Notes: generated by a model from the letters alone, not told the origin. DNA of 51,241 nucleotides from Clostridia bacterium (GCA_017454485.1 JAFTCX010000064.1:1-51241), one strand, 5' to 3'. Positions 39,718 through 48,334 are shown, counted from the first letter of the stretch. Translations and numbers: made by a program.

Positions 39718-40944
39718 ATGAAAACAAGCCGCAGCTTTCCCGCCGTCACGGTCACGCCCAAGGGCGAGCGCTTTCTCAAGGAGGGGCGCGTCTGGGTCTT
39801 TGACGCGGAAGTGACGGACCTGCAAGGCGATTGCAGCAACGGCGATCTGGTGGATGTGGTGAATGCCAAGGGACGCTATCTCGGCACCGGGTTTTATAAC
39901 AGCAACTCCAAAATCCGTGTGCGCATTCTTTCCAAAAACGCCAACGACACCTTTGACGCCGCCTTTTTTGCGCGGCGGCTGCGCTACAGCTTTGATTACC
40001 GCAAGGTTGTCATGGGCAGTGACTTTACCTGCTGCCGCCTGATCTTCGGCGAAGCGGACGGCTTTCCGGGGCTCACAGTGGACCGCTTCGGCGATGTGCT
40101 GGTCACACAGACGCTTTCGCTCGGCATCGAGCAGCGCAAGGGCATGATCTTTCCGCTGATGGCGCAGATTTTGTCGGACATGGGTGCGCCGGTGCGTGCG
40201 ATCTATGAGCGCAACGACGTTGCCATCCGCGAAAAAGAAGGGCTGCCGCAGTCCACCGGCTTTTTTGAAGCGCCGGGACTTGAAACAGACCTTCCCGGCA
40301 CGCTGATCCTCACGGAAAACGGCATCGACTACGAGGTGGACTACATGCACGGGCAAAAGACCGGCTTTTTCCTCGACCAAAAATATAACCGCCTTGCTGC
40401 CGGCAAGCTCGCGGCAGGCAAGACGGTGCTCGATTGTTTTACCCACACCGGCGCGTTTGCACTGAACTGCGCCAAGATGGGCGCAAAAGCCGTCACCGCC
40501 GTGGACATCTCCGAAGAGGCTGCCGCACACACCCGCGCCAACGCCCAACGTAACGGCTTTGACAACGTGGATGTGCAGTGCGCAAACGTGTTCGATCTTT
40601 TGACAGAGCTCTACGCCGACAAAAACAGTCCGTATGACTATATCATTCTTGACCCGCCGGCGTTCACAAAAAGCAGCAGCACCGTCAAAAGCGCCATGCG
40701 CGGCTATAAGGAGATCAACCTCAAAGCGATGAAGCTGCTCCCGCGCGGCGGCTATCTTGCCACCTGCTCGTGCTCGCATTTTATGACCGACACCCTGTTT
40801 CGCCAAATGCTGCACAGCGCCGCGGCGGACGCGGGCGTTTCTTTGCGGCAGATTGAAGCGCGTCAGCAAGCCCCCGACCATCCGATTCTTTGGAATGTGC
40901 CGGAGACGGATTATTTGAAATTCTACCTGTTTCAGGTCGTCTGA
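39718..40944 (+). CDS. class I SAM-dependent rRNA methyltransferase (RlmI/RlmK family)
   Basis: A 408-residue enzyme with an N-terminal PUA-like RNA-binding domain (about 1-80, with KGERFLKEGRVWVFDAEV and GRYLGTGFYNSNSKIRVRILS) and a C-terminal Rossmann methyltransferase. SAM motif I is in VLDCFTHTGAFALNCAKMGA (about 235-254), acidic loop VDISEEAAAHTRANAQRNG, and motif IV in ILDPPAFTKS (about 310-319). Characterised relatives make m5C or m7G in 23S rRNA; the exact position modified here is not predictable. Start 39718 follows AGGGTGA; an in-frame upstream ATG at 39673 overlaps the -10 box. Confidence 0.92.
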   Translation: MKTSRSFPAVTVTPKGERFLKEGRVWVFDAEVTDLQGDCSNGDLVDVVNAKGRYLGTGFYNSNSKIRVRILSKNANDTFDAAFFARRLRYSFDYRKVVMGSDFTCCRLIFGEADGFPGLTVDRFGDVLVTQTLSLGIEQRKGMIFPLMAQILSDMGAPVRAIYERNDVAIREKEGLPQSTGFFEAPGLETDLPGTLILTENGIDYEVDYMHGQKTGFFLDQKYNRLAAGKLAAGKTVLDCFTHTGAFALNCAKMGAKAVTAVDISEEAAAHTRANAQRNGFDNVDVQCANVFDLLTELYADKNSPYDYIILDPPAFTKSSSTVKSAMRGYKEINLKAMKLLPRGGYLATCSCSHFMTDTLFRQMLHSAAADAGVSLRQIEARQQAPDHPILWNVPETDYLKFYLFQVV

Positions 40945-41157
40945 TTATTGCTTTCTTTTCTGCACCTTGCGCTTTTTGCCGTTTGCGTCGATGATATAGG
41001 TGTTTTCAAGGTTTGCAACCAGACTTTCACGGAACGAGGCGATGTAGAGCTCACGCAGCATTTTTTGCTCGTCGCGCTCCTCGTCGGTCAGTCCCTGCGG
41101 CGTTTTTGCCTTTCGTGCCAACGCGTTGATGCGGTCAATTTGAGCCTGTGTTACCAT
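40945..41157 (-). CDS. DUF896 protein (YnzC-like)
   Basis: A 70-residue DUF896 protein: N-terminal helical hairpin (QIDRINALARKAKTPQGLTDEERDEQKMLRELYIASFR) and a basic tail. Family members in Bacillus lie in the SOS-linked yneA region; function is unclear. GGGAGTG before the ATG lies inside the end of the upstream ArsC-like gene, so the two are coupled. Confidence 0.92.
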   Translation of the reverse strand: MVTQAQIDRINALARKAKTPQGLTDEERDEQKMLRELYIASFRESLVANLENTYIIDANGKKRKVQKRKQ

Positions 41158-41164
41158 GCTTTTT

Positions 41165-41509
41165 TCACTCCCATGTTTTCCAGATGTCGGGGCGGTCGCC
41201 GACGGTGGCCTGCTTGCCGTTGCGCACAATCGGCATTTTGAACAGCGTTTGATGCTCCAGCAGCTTTTCTTCCTTCGCTTCCTCTCCCGCGAGGTATTTG
41301 ATCAGCGTGGCCTCCTGCGCCTTGCTTTTTTCGTCGATCAGCTCCTCCACCGAGCATTTCAGCGCCGTGCGGATGGAACGCAGCTCCCCCTTGCTCATGC
41401 CGAATTTTGCAAGGTCGATAAACTGGAATTTGATGCCCCGCTCCTTGAAAAAGCGCTGGGCTTTTTTGGTGTCAAAGATTTTCGCCGTGCCGTAGATTTG
41501 AATATTCAT
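41165..41509 (-). CDS. ArsC/Spx-family protein lacking the active-site cysteine
   Basis: A 114-residue thioredoxin-fold protein of the ArsC/Spx/YffB family. The fold pattern is clear: IQIYGTAKIFDTKKAQRFFKERGIKFQFIDL at the start, the K-x-x-x-L helix elements, and MPIVRNGKQATVGDRPDIWK with the conserved Arg of the C-terminal sub-motif. The position that normally holds the redox or catalytic Cys (consensus YGxxxCxTxKKA) is Phe/Asp here (KIFDT), and no other Cys replaces it nearby. It is therefore unlikely to be an arsenate reductase and may be a binding protein, for example an Spx-like RNA-polymerase partner. AGGGGG precedes the ATG. Confidence 0.85.
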   Translation of the reverse strand: MNIQIYGTAKIFDTKKAQRFFKERGIKFQFIDLAKFGMSKGELRSIRTALKCSVEELIDEKSKAQEATLIKYLAGEEAKEEKLLEHQTLFKMPIVRNGKQATVGDRPDIWKTWE

Positions 41510-41662
41510 GGCCGCGCCCCCTTTTTCTGTGCTGCCTAAAACTATAACATAACCGCGCCGTTTCGTCAAGTGCGAAAAGCTGAAAAGCGTTACAGGACAC
41601 AAGGGCGTTCTTGACAAAAAGATGCAGGCTATATATAATAGAAACGAAGGGAGCGACCTTGG

Positions 41663-42283
41663 ATGAATCAGCACTGCACCATCATCTGCGCCGGCGAAGT
41701 CGGACAAATCGACGTTCCGCCCGGCAGCTTTGTCATCTGCGCCGACGGCGGGCTTGCGCATGCAAAAAAGCAGGGCATCTCCCCTGCCCTCATCGTCGGC
41801 GATTTCGATTCCTTCGGCGCGATTCCGCAGGGGGAAAACGTCCGCGTGCACCCCGTGGCAAAGGACGAGACCGACTCTTTCCTTGCCGCTGAATACGGGA
41901 TGGCGCAGGGCTGTACCGATTTTTTGATCTACGGCGGCCTCGGCGGACGGTTTGACCACACCTTTGCCAACATTCAACTGCTGCACCATCTTTGCGTGTG
42001 CGGCTGCCGCGGAACACTCATCGGCGCAGACGGCACGCACATCACCGCCATCCAAAATGAAACGCTCCGTTTTGAATCGTCACTGACGGGCAGCATCGGC
42101 ATTTTTTCGCTGAGCGAAGAAAGCCGCGGCGTCACGATCAAAAATTTTCGCTATGAAGCCGAAGACGTCACGCTGAACAACCACACCTCTTTGGGCGCGA
42201 GCAACGCCTTTTGCGGAAAGACCGGCGAAATCAGCGTGCGCGACGGCATTTTACTCATCACATGGAAGGAGCCTATCCCATGA
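41663..42283 (+). CDS. thiN: thiamine pyrophosphokinase
   Basis: A 206-residue enzyme converting thiamine to thiamine diphosphate with ATP. Motifs: VICADGGLAHAKKQGISPALIVGDFDSFG (about 24-52), the acidic KDETDSFLAAEYG (about 67-79), IYGGLGGRFDHTFANIQLL and the C-terminal SLGASNAFCGKTGEISVRDGILLI that closes the active site. With the riboswitch-controlled ThiT at 32911 it gives salvage of external thiamine. The stop overlaps the start of the nitroreductase gene (ATGA), so the two are translationally coupled. Confidence 0.95.
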   Translation: MNQHCTIICAGEVGQIDVPPGSFVICADGGLAHAKKQGISPALIVGDFDSFGAIPQGENVRVHPVAKDETDSFLAAEYGMAQGCTDFLIYGGLGGRFDHTFANIQLLHHLCVCGCRGTLIGADGTHITAIQNETLRFESSLTGSIGIFSLSEESRGVTIKNFRYEAEDVTLNNHTSLGASNAFCGKTGEISVRDGILLITWKEPIP

Positions 42284-42933
42284 CATTACGCGAAGCGATT
42301 GATGCGCGCCACAGTGTGCGCCGCTATCTTGAAAAGCCCATTGAGCCGGAGAAAAAAGAAGCATTGCAGCAGGAAATTGACCGCTGCAACGCAGAAAGCG
42401 GACTGCATATTCAGCTCATCACCGACGAGCCGGAAGCGTTCACCGGCGCTTTGGCGCGCTACGGCCATTTTTCCGGCGTGTCGAATTACATTGCCCTTGT
42501 CGGCAAAAAGAGCAAAACGCTGGGCGAACAGGCCGGCTATTTCGGTGAACGCGTGGTGCTGCTGGCGCAGCAGCTCGGGCTGAACACCTGCTGGGTCGCG
42601 CTGACGTTCAGCAAGCGCAAATGCAAGGCTGTGATTGAAAAGGGCGAAAAGCTGGCGCTGGTCATCGCGCTCGGCTACGGCGCAACGCAGGGCAAAGCCC
42701 GCCCGACCAAGGCGGCGGCCGACGTTGCGGACCTCACCGGCGCGCCGGACTGGTTCCTTGCGGGCGTGGAAGCCGCGCTGAAAGCGCCGACGGCAGTCAA
42801 CCAGCAAAAGTTCCGTTTCCTGCGCAGCGGCGACGATGTGCAAATTGAGGCCACCGGCGGCGTTTACAGCGACGTCGATCTTGGCATCGTGAAATATCAC
42901 TTTGAAATCGGCGCAGGACGAAAGCCGCAATAA
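42280..42933 (+). CDS. nitroreductase family protein
   Basis: A 217-residue FMN-dependent oxidoreductase of the nitroreductase fold: AIDARHSVRRYLEKPIEPEKKE at the N-terminus (FMN phosphate contact by Arg), YFGERVVLLAQQLGLNTCWVALTF in the middle, and ALKAPTAVNQQKFRF late. This is the single-domain type with a swapped C-terminal FMN site, common in Clostridia. Substrate unknown. Coupled to thiN by a 4-bp overlap. A hairpin AGTCCGCCACAGG/CCTGCGACGGACT followed by TTTTTG (42978-43012) ends the transcript. Confidence 0.88.
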   Translation: MTLREAIDARHSVRRYLEKPIEPEKKEALQQEIDRCNAESGLHIQLITDEPEAFTGALARYGHFSGVSNYIALVGKKSKTLGEQAGYFGERVVLLAQQLGLNTCWVALTFSKRKCKAVIEKGEKLALVIALGYGATQGKARPTKAAADVADLTGAPDWFLAGVEAALKAPTAVNQQKFRFLRSGDDVQIEATGGVYSDVDLGIVKYHFEIGAGRKPQ

Positions 42934-42977
42934 AGATTCATGCTGCCCGAAGCGCTGTTCAAAAAACAACATGAAAG

Positions 42978-43012
42978 TCCGCCACAGGATGCCTGCGACG
43001 GACTGTTTTTGT
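42978..43012 (+). terminator. terminator of thiN-nitroreductase
   Basis: Imperfect 12-bp stem with an ATG-type loop followed by GTTTTTG. Confidence 0.75.
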
Positions 43013-43063
43013 TCTGATCACGAAGGAGGGCAAAAGCCCCTTCAGGAAGGTACATTGGTGTGC

Positions 43064-43195
43064 TCAGTCTTCCGTGTACATGATACCCAGAAAATCCGGA
43101 ACGCCCAAAGGCATGAGCACCTTCATCGCCAATCCATATGCAATTTCAAACGGCGTCAGCAATGGCAGTGCAAACAGAAGCAGTATTTTCCACAT
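43064..43195 (-). CDS. 43-residue hydrophobic micro-protein
   Basis: A short open frame with AAGGGGA before its ATG. It encodes a hydrophobic protein (WKILLLFALPLLTPFEIAYG then MKVLMPLGVPDFLGIMY) that ends in the acidic TED. It could be a single-span membrane peptide. It lies 67 bp downstream of the CxxC surface protein on the same strand and may share its transcript, which ends at a GGGGC/GCCC hairpin near 43030-43045. No homologue is known to me. Confidence 0.5.
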   Translation of the reverse strand: MWKILLLFALPLLTPFEIAYGLAMKVLMPLGVPDFLGIMYTED

Positions 43196-43262
43196 AATAC
43201 CATTCCCCTTTCAGAATCACTTTTCGTAAAAACGATTTGCAAAACCCGCCGGAAAACCCGCG

Positions 43263-44390
43263 TTATTTTCCGACACCCGGCAAAATTTTCGCAAAGATCG
43301 CTTGAACAAACGTAAACACCGAATGTACAAAACCGATCCACATGGTTTCATGCTCAGTCTGGCCGCACCAGGGGCAAGCATTGTCCGCTGCGGGCTGTGC
43401 AGGTGTGTCGGGTGCGTCAGGTGTGGTCGGTACAACCTTTTCAATCGTTTTGCTCTCGCGGCTGAGTTCTACGCCGCAATCGGTGCAGTAAACAACAATG
43501 TCAAAGCCGCCGGCCTGCTCTGTTGAGGGCGCAACATAGTTTTCCACAACCGGCGTTCCGGGAACATGCGCACCGGAAGGGGCAAGCTTCTCCAGCGTGA
43601 CAGTCTCGCGGCTGAGTTCTTCTTCACAGACAGCGCAATATGTCACAAGGTCATAGCCGCCTTCTGCCTCTTCTGTTGGAAGCACAAAATTTTCAACGGC
43701 GGCTGCGCCGGGTGTGTGGCCGAGGGCGGGAATACGAACACCCCAATTCCGGTTACGCGCACCGCACTCCTTGCATTGCTCAAGAATGGTGCAAGTACCG
43801 GGCTGCGTGCAGGTTGCGGTGATATCCGTCATCTCCTGCGCTTCATAGTTGTGATTGTAGCCGCCGCGACCGACGATGAATACGGGATAGTGCGGAACTG
43901 TAAAGCTGTAAATTCCGGTGTTTGCGTCATAGGTCAGGTTATATTCTTCCAGTGTGTCAGGAAAACGGTAATCACCCAGCGTGTATGGTTCAATCACAAT
44001 TTCCGATAAATAAGAACACTTTGCCTCTGTCATCGTGAATTTTACGACTGTTCCGGCAGGCGCGGTATACATACCGTTTCCGTCAACATTGATGTAGTGA
44101 ATGGTATGGTCGCCGCCTCGGTCATATCGAAACATGGAATAGCCATCAAGACCGGTTGTCACGGACTCAAAACCACAAACAGTGCATGTTTCTGTTTTCT
44201 TGCAGCTATCCTTCGTCGGTCCGATTGAGCCGGTATAGCGATAGATTGGCTCGCCGAAGGTGTGCACCTCACAAGGTTCCGTGTTTTTGTTTTCCGCGCT
44301 TGCCGAAAACGCCACGCAGCAGACAACAAACAGCACTGTGAGCAAAGACAGCAAAAGGGTGATGGGCTTACGGGTAAACGGTTTTTTCAT
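43263..44390 (-). CDS. secreted cell-surface protein with CxxC repeats
   Basis: A 375-residue exported protein: signal peptide (about 1-32, ending SASA), a beta-rich middle (about 60-185), then three related Cys modules. These are CTQPGTCTILEQCKECG, then YCAVCEEELSRETVTLEKLAPSG, then YCTDCGVELSRESKTIEKVVP. Each of the last two is preceded by the same linker (V-E-N-F/Y-V...GG-x-D). After a Pro/Thr linker comes CPWCGQTEHETMW and a hydrophobic C-terminal segment (FVHSVFTFVQAIFAKILPG). I recall this CxxCG-plus-aromatic-tail ending in many Oscillospiraceae surface proteins. Anchoring is an inference. ATG 44390 follows AAGGAGGAACC. Confidence 0.8.
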   Translation of the reverse strand: MKKPFTRKPITLLLSLLTVLFVVCCVAFSASAENKNTEPCEVHTFGEPIYRYTGSIGPTKDSCKKTETCTVCGFESVTTGLDGYSMFRYDRGGDHTIHYINVDGNGMYTAPAGTVVKFTMTEAKCSYLSEIVIEPYTLGDYRFPDTLEEYNLTYDANTGIYSFTVPHYPVFIVGRGGYNHNYEAQEMTDITATCTQPGTCTILEQCKECGARNRNWGVRIPALGHTPGAAAVENFVLPTEEAEGGYDLVTYCAVCEEELSRETVTLEKLAPSGAHVPGTPVVENYVAPSTEQAGGFDIVVYCTDCGVELSRESKTIEKVVPTTPDAPDTPAQPAADNACPWCGQTEHETMWIGFVHSVFTFVQAIFAKILPGVGK

Positions 44391-44487
44391 AATGGTTCCT
44401 CCTTCATCTGCCATCGGCAGAACAATAAAATTTCTAATTTAGTTTATCACACATCAAAAAGGAAGTCAACAAAAACAGTGACTTTTC

Positions 44488-45861
44488 TCAGATCACGGCG
44501 TCCTTGAAGCTCTCGCCGAGCAAAATATTGTTCAGCGCGTCGCGCAGATCGAGCGTAAGCGTGCAGCGTTTCAGATGCACAAGCGCGTTTGTAACGCCCA
44601 TCACAAGCCGGTAATACGCCTTGTCGCTGACGCCTTTGCCCTGTGCGTCAAGGATGGACAGCCAGGTTTCGCCCACAAATTCCTGCAATGGCTTGTCCCC
44701 GTAAACAGCCAGCGCCGTGCGGTCGATGTAGGTTCTGCAGCCCAGCGCGCAAAGCAGCCGGTATACTGTGTTTGCCGTCGCTTTGAAATACAGCCGCGCG
44801 AGCGGGTGCAGCGGATAATACAGCTTTTCAAAGTTTTCGCCCTTGAGTCCCATCGCGCACAGGCGGTCGGTGAATTCCCGCTTTGTCAGCGCGGCGCCCT
44901 CCACAAGGCGGTCAATCAGCGCTGTGGCGTGCGCGGCAAGATAGCGCTGCGCGTCGATCGTTTTGCCTTCAAACGTAAAGCTTTTCAGCGTTTCCACATC
45001 AATCTTCAGCCCGGCGTCCGTGACTGTGACATACACCATCGGCGCGGGATAGCCGACCAGCGCGCCGACGTTGACCTCGGTGATCGTGTTGCCCTTTGCG
45101 GAGGTGAACGAACCGATGCACTGGATGTGGGAATGGCCGACAAACATATAGCGCAGTCCCGCGTCCGCCAAACGCGACGCAACCGCCTCCCGGTCGCCCA
45201 CGCAGGTGCTGCCCACGCCGGTGATCATCGGGTGCACGTGTGTCATCAGCAGATGGTGCTCCATGCCGATGAGCACTTTGCCGTCCGCCTGCGCCTGTGC
45301 AATCTGCGCTTCGATCCACTGAAAATGCGGTTCGGAAAACCCGGCGGCGCCGCTGCCGTTCTGGTCGTCGTTGAGTGCGAGAATGCGCACGTTTTCGCCG
45401 ACATCCACGGTATAGGAGCAGGTGCCGAGGTGAGTGATGAATTCGCTGTTTGCCTGACGCGGCCCGAAGTCGAAATAAAAATCGCGCAGCTCCTCATGCC
45501 CCATCACGGGCACATCATGATAGACCGCGTTGCCGGAAAACTTACGCGGGTTGCCGTCGCAGCACCAGTCATGCGTGGCAGTGATCACAAAAACGTCCTT
45601 TTTCTTTTGCAAAGCATAGAGCTTTTCGCGCATTTCTTCGTGACAGACGCGCTCGCCGTCGTTCGTGATGTCGCCGGCCAGCAGCACCGCGTCCGCGTCG
45701 CTGTTTGCAATCGCGTCAAACGCCGCGTCAATGATTGCGCCGGTTTCAAGCAGGCACTTCTGATCCGAGCCGCTGCGCAGATAATACGCCCGGCCGCCGT
45801 CGGCAAGCGTTTTGGAAAAATGGTGGGTATCCGCAATAAAAACAAGCTTGGTTTCCTTCAT
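44488..45861 (-). CDS. calcineurin-like metallophosphoesterase
   Basis: A 457-residue cytoplasmic phosphoesterase. Metal-binding motifs in order: D-x-H (FIADTHHF, about 8-15), GD (VLLAGDITNDGE, about 60-71), the GNH(D/E) equivalent in TATHDWCCDG (about 95), MEHHLLMTHVH (about 198-208) and VGHSH (about 237-241). The C-terminal ~180 residues are helical and specific to this subgroup. Substrate unknown (phosphodiester of nucleotides, lipids or sugars). Its ATG is 1 bp beyond the stop of the transporter gene (TAACATG), so the two are coupled, and the transported substrate may be what it hydrolyses. Confidence 0.88.
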   Translation of the reverse strand: MKETKLVFIADTHHFSKTLADGGRAYYLRSGSDQKCLLETGAIIDAAFDAIANSDADAVLLAGDITNDGERVCHEEMREKLYALQKKKDVFVITATHDWCCDGNPRKFSGNAVYHDVPVMGHEELRDFYFDFGPRQANSEFITHLGTCSYTVDVGENVRILALNDDQNGSGAAGFSEPHFQWIEAQIAQAQADGKVLIGMEHHLLMTHVHPMITGVGSTCVGDREAVASRLADAGLRYMFVGHSHIQCIGSFTSAKGNTITEVNVGALVGYPAPMVYVTVTDAGLKIDVETLKSFTFEGKTIDAQRYLAAHATALIDRLVEGAALTKREFTDRLCAMGLKGENFEKLYYPLHPLARLYFKATANTVYRLLCALGCRTYIDRTALAVYGDKPLQEFVGETWLSILDAQGKGVSDKAYYRLVMGVTNALVHLKRCTLTLDLRDALNNILLGESFKDAVI

Positions 45862-45862
45862 G

Positions 45863-47377
45863 TTATGCCTCCTGTTCCGCAGCCAGCGCCGCGCGGCGTT
45901 CCTTGATCTCCTCCATCATCTTGCGATGGCTTTCCCCGGTGATGTTATAAAAATGCATCGGCAGCAGCATCAGCAGATAGCCCAGCGCGGGCACAAGGAC
46001 GGTCATCAGAAACAGCGCCTTGTTGGTTGCCGCGTTTTGTGCAATGGAGCCCTCCTCATGGCTGATGTAGCCGGTCAGACCGAGCACACGCAGGCCGATC
46101 GTGGAGGAAAACGTGTTTTCGATCTTGCCGGTGAACGACATGATGGACAGCATGACGCCCTCCACACGCGTGCCGGTTTTGTATTCGATATAGTCAACGG
46201 TCTCGGCCTCCATCTCCTTTTGGATGAGGTTCTTGAACTCCATCGGGATGGCGAGAAGTCCTGTGAACAGCACGACGAGCACACCGGTGAACAGCGAAAC
46301 AGACGCGCCGGTTTCCTTGCCGAGCAGCCCCTTGTAGGTTGTCAGCGCAAACAGGGCGCTGAGCACAATCGCAAGCACACAGCAGACCTGATAAAACTTT
46401 TTCGGGTCGGCGCGGCGGCCGAGCTTTTCCATGATCAACGGCACCGCAACAGCGGCGATCAGGCTGCCGGGAAATTTGATGACGTCGATGAAAAGGTTAT
46501 ATTTGTCGTTGCTCATCAGGTCGTAGACGAAATAGGTCGAGACCTGCTCCGGAATTTTGCAAAGCACAAAGAAGATGTTGCCGAGAAACAGCATCAGCAG
46601 CGGACGGTTTTTGAACAGCAGGCGGAAGCACTCCTTCACAGACGGCGCGTCCTCCTTGTGTTCGGCGCGTTCATGCGTGTTGGCGTAGGTCAGCCGCGTG
46701 AGGATGACGATGCCCGCCGCGGCGATGATCGCGCTGGTGAGATAGGATTGCGGCCGGTGATCCTTGAAATAGGGCAGCAGACCTGCACCCGCCACAAAAA
46801 CCATCGGAATTGCGCCGCCGACGGAGCGCACGATGGACGAAACGCCGAACAGCTTTGTGCGCTCGATCCCGCTGGGCGTGATGGAAAACGCAAGCGCTCC
46901 CATCGGGATGTCGAACGCCGTGTAGGTCACGTCGAGCAGCACAAACAAAATTGTGGTATAGGCGATGTTGAACCAGGTCGGCATACTGGACGAGCCGAGG
47001 AAAAACAGCACCATGACCAGCGCCACAAGCAGCGGCGCCCATTTGATATAGGGGCGCATCTGTCCGTTTTTTGTGCGCGTGCGGTCAACGATGACGCCCA
47101 TGACGGGGTCGTTGATCGCGTCAAAAATGCCGCAGTAAAAGCGGATACGGCCGGCGACTTTCATCGCGCTGCCGGCGCCGCGTTCGCGTTCCAGCCGCGA
47201 AAAAAGCACGTTCGTCAAAAAGTAGTTGACATATTTGGAGGACGTCATACCCGTGTTCATGCCCTGCGCACCGCGCCCGAGCGCATAAGAGAGCGTCTCT
47301 TTCCAGCTCAGGACCGTCTCTTCACCGACGTCCTTTTTGATGATCGGACTGTTCAAAAATGTTTTCAGCTTTCCCAT
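45863..47377 (-). CDS. MFS/GPH-family sugar-cation symporter-like transporter
   Basis: A 504-residue membrane protein with about twelve helices of the glycoside-pentoside-hexuronide (MelB-like) group: SYALGRGAQGMNTGMTSSKYVNYFL, the cytoplasmic loop DAINDPVMGVIVDRTRTKNGQMRPYIKWAPL (the family D-P-x-x-G and RTRTK elements) and later KDHRPQSY. Sugar specificity cannot be read. Between helices the loops are longer than in MelB. GAGG precedes the ATG. Forms a two-gene operon with the metallophosphoesterase. Confidence 0.88.
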   Translation of the reverse strand: MGKLKTFLNSPIIKKDVGEETVLSWKETLSYALGRGAQGMNTGMTSSKYVNYFLTNVLFSRLERERGAGSAMKVAGRIRFYCGIFDAINDPVMGVIVDRTRTKNGQMRPYIKWAPLLVALVMVLFFLGSSSMPTWFNIAYTTILFVLLDVTYTAFDIPMGALAFSITPSGIERTKLFGVSSIVRSVGGAIPMVFVAGAGLLPYFKDHRPQSYLTSAIIAAAGIVILTRLTYANTHERAEHKEDAPSVKECFRLLFKNRPLLMLFLGNIFFVLCKIPEQVSTYFVYDLMSNDKYNLFIDVIKFPGSLIAAVAVPLIMEKLGRRADPKKFYQVCCVLAIVLSALFALTTYKGLLGKETGASVSLFTGVLVVLFTGLLAIPMEFKNLIQKEMEAETVDYIEYKTGTRVEGVMLSIMSFTGKIENTFSSTIGLRVLGLTGYISHEEGSIAQNAATNKALFLMTVLVPALGYLLMLLPMHFYNITGESHRKMMEEIKERRAALAAEQEA

Positions 47378-47418
47378 CGTTTTTTCCTCGACTTTCCAAT
47401 GAGCGGTTTTTCAAACAA

Positions 47419-47464
47419 CAAAACCCACATAAGGTTCGTATAAGAACATTATATGGGTTTTTTC
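47419..47464. terminator. bidirectional terminator between ECF-S and GPH genes
   Basis: AAACCCACATAA/TTATATGGGTTT stem with a 15-base loop and T-runs outside on both strands. On the minus strand it terminates the ECF S-component gene. Confidence 0.75.
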
Positions 47465-47482
47465 TGCCTCTGTCAATACAAA

Positions 47483-48091
47483 TCAGCCGCGCGCGCGTTT
47501 TTTCAGTTTGAGCAAAACCGGCGTCAGCGCCGCGCCGAGCACCGCGTTTGCCGCAGCCTCAACCAGAGAATTCACACCGGCAAACGCCGCCGCAAACGCC
47601 AGCAGATTCTTTGCGCCCGTGCTTTCCATGAGCGACGCCACATAGTCGGTTTTGCCGAACAAAAGCACGAACAGGCCGACAAACAGCACAGTGTTCAACA
47701 GCGAACCGCACAAAAAGCTGAGCGCACCGCTGACAGGCGAGGGCACGTTCTTTTTGGAAAGCGCCGAAAACAGCCAGACCGCACAAAAGCCCAGCGCAAG
47801 ACGCGGCAGCAGGCAGACGATTGCGGTAAAGACCGGGTTGATCGACAGCATTGTCGCGCCGAACGCGCTCATGCCGAAGCATTGCAAAAAGCTGGAGATG
47901 CCGAAGGCGGCGCCGAGCAACAGCCCGCCCCATTTGCCGAGCAGAATGCCGCCGGCCACCACAGGCGCAACGAGCAGCGTGATCTCCACGATACCGATTT
48001 TGAGATAGCCGACAGGGGTAAACGACATCACGGCGATGATGGCGATGAACACAGCGGAGAGCGTCAGAAAGAAGATGTTTTTTTGTTTCAT
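47483..48091 (-). CDS. ECF transporter S component
   Basis: A 202-residue membrane protein with six helices, a substrate-binding subunit for a vitamin ECF transporter. FFLTLSAVFIAIIAVMSFTPVGYLKIGIVEITLL and the loop GGILLGKWGGLLLGAAFGISSFLQCF are typical of the general ECF_trnsprt family (PF12822), in which pantothenate-type PanT and relatives fall. Substrate is not decided. ATG 48091 follows AGGAGG by 6 bases; longer in-frame starts run into the GAATTC heptad array and would give a nonsense N-terminus. No recognisable riboswitch lies upstream (48092-48301). Confidence 0.85.
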   Translation of the reverse strand: MKQKNIFFLTLSAVFIAIIAVMSFTPVGYLKIGIVEITLLVAPVVAGGILLGKWGGLLLGAAFGISSFLQCFGMSAFGATMLSINPVFTAIVCLLPRLALGFCAVWLFSALSKKNVPSPVSGALSFLCGSLLNTVLFVGLFVLLFGKTDYVASLMESTGAKNLLAFAAAFAGVNSLVEAAANAVLGAALTPVLLKLKKRARG

Positions 48092-48110
48092 AGGGAACCT
48101 CCTGTGGGAA

Positions 48111-48154
<44 letters not shown>

Positions 48155-48274
48155 CAAAAAGCAATGCTTTTCATGATTTTCCCGCGAAAACAACGAGTTT
48201 CGGTTGAATCGTTCGTCGATGATATGAGCGGAGTTGCTTTAACATTTTTGGCGCATCGCCGCAGGCGGCGCCCC
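48155..48274. other. intervening segment of the short inverted-repeat element
   Basis: About 120 bp between the two arms, upstream of the ECF gene. It has no open frame and no recognised RNA motif, only a GC-rich hairpin (GCGCATCGCCGCAGGCGGCGCC) near the right arm. The whole 48112-48301 unit looks like a miniature version of the 0.9-kb repeat-bounded unit at 6631-7524. Confidence 0.5.
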
Positions 48275-48301
48275 ACAATTCCGAATTCCGAATTCCGCAT
48301 T
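48275..48301 (-). repeat. GGAATTC heptad array (right, inverted arm)
   Basis: On the minus strand TTAATGCGGAATTCGG, GGAATTCGG, GGAATTGTGGGG. It starts at the last T of the pnp terminator. Confidence 0.85.
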
Positions 48302-48333
48302 AAAAAAGGGTGCGCGATCCGCGCACCCTTTTT
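48302..48333 (-). terminator. terminator of pnp
   Basis: Minus-strand AAAAAGGGTGCGC-GGATC-GCGCACCCTTTTTT, directly after the pnp stop and directly before a heptad array. Confidence 0.9.
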
Positions 48334-48334
48334 A

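Noticed and set aside
41165-41509. Arsenate reductase
   Set aside because: The catalytic cysteine is missing and no ars genes are nearby.
45812-47443. 543-codon plus-strand frame opposite the GPH transporter
   Set aside because: Shadow of the transporter gene, His/Arg/Gln-rich, with no recognised domain.
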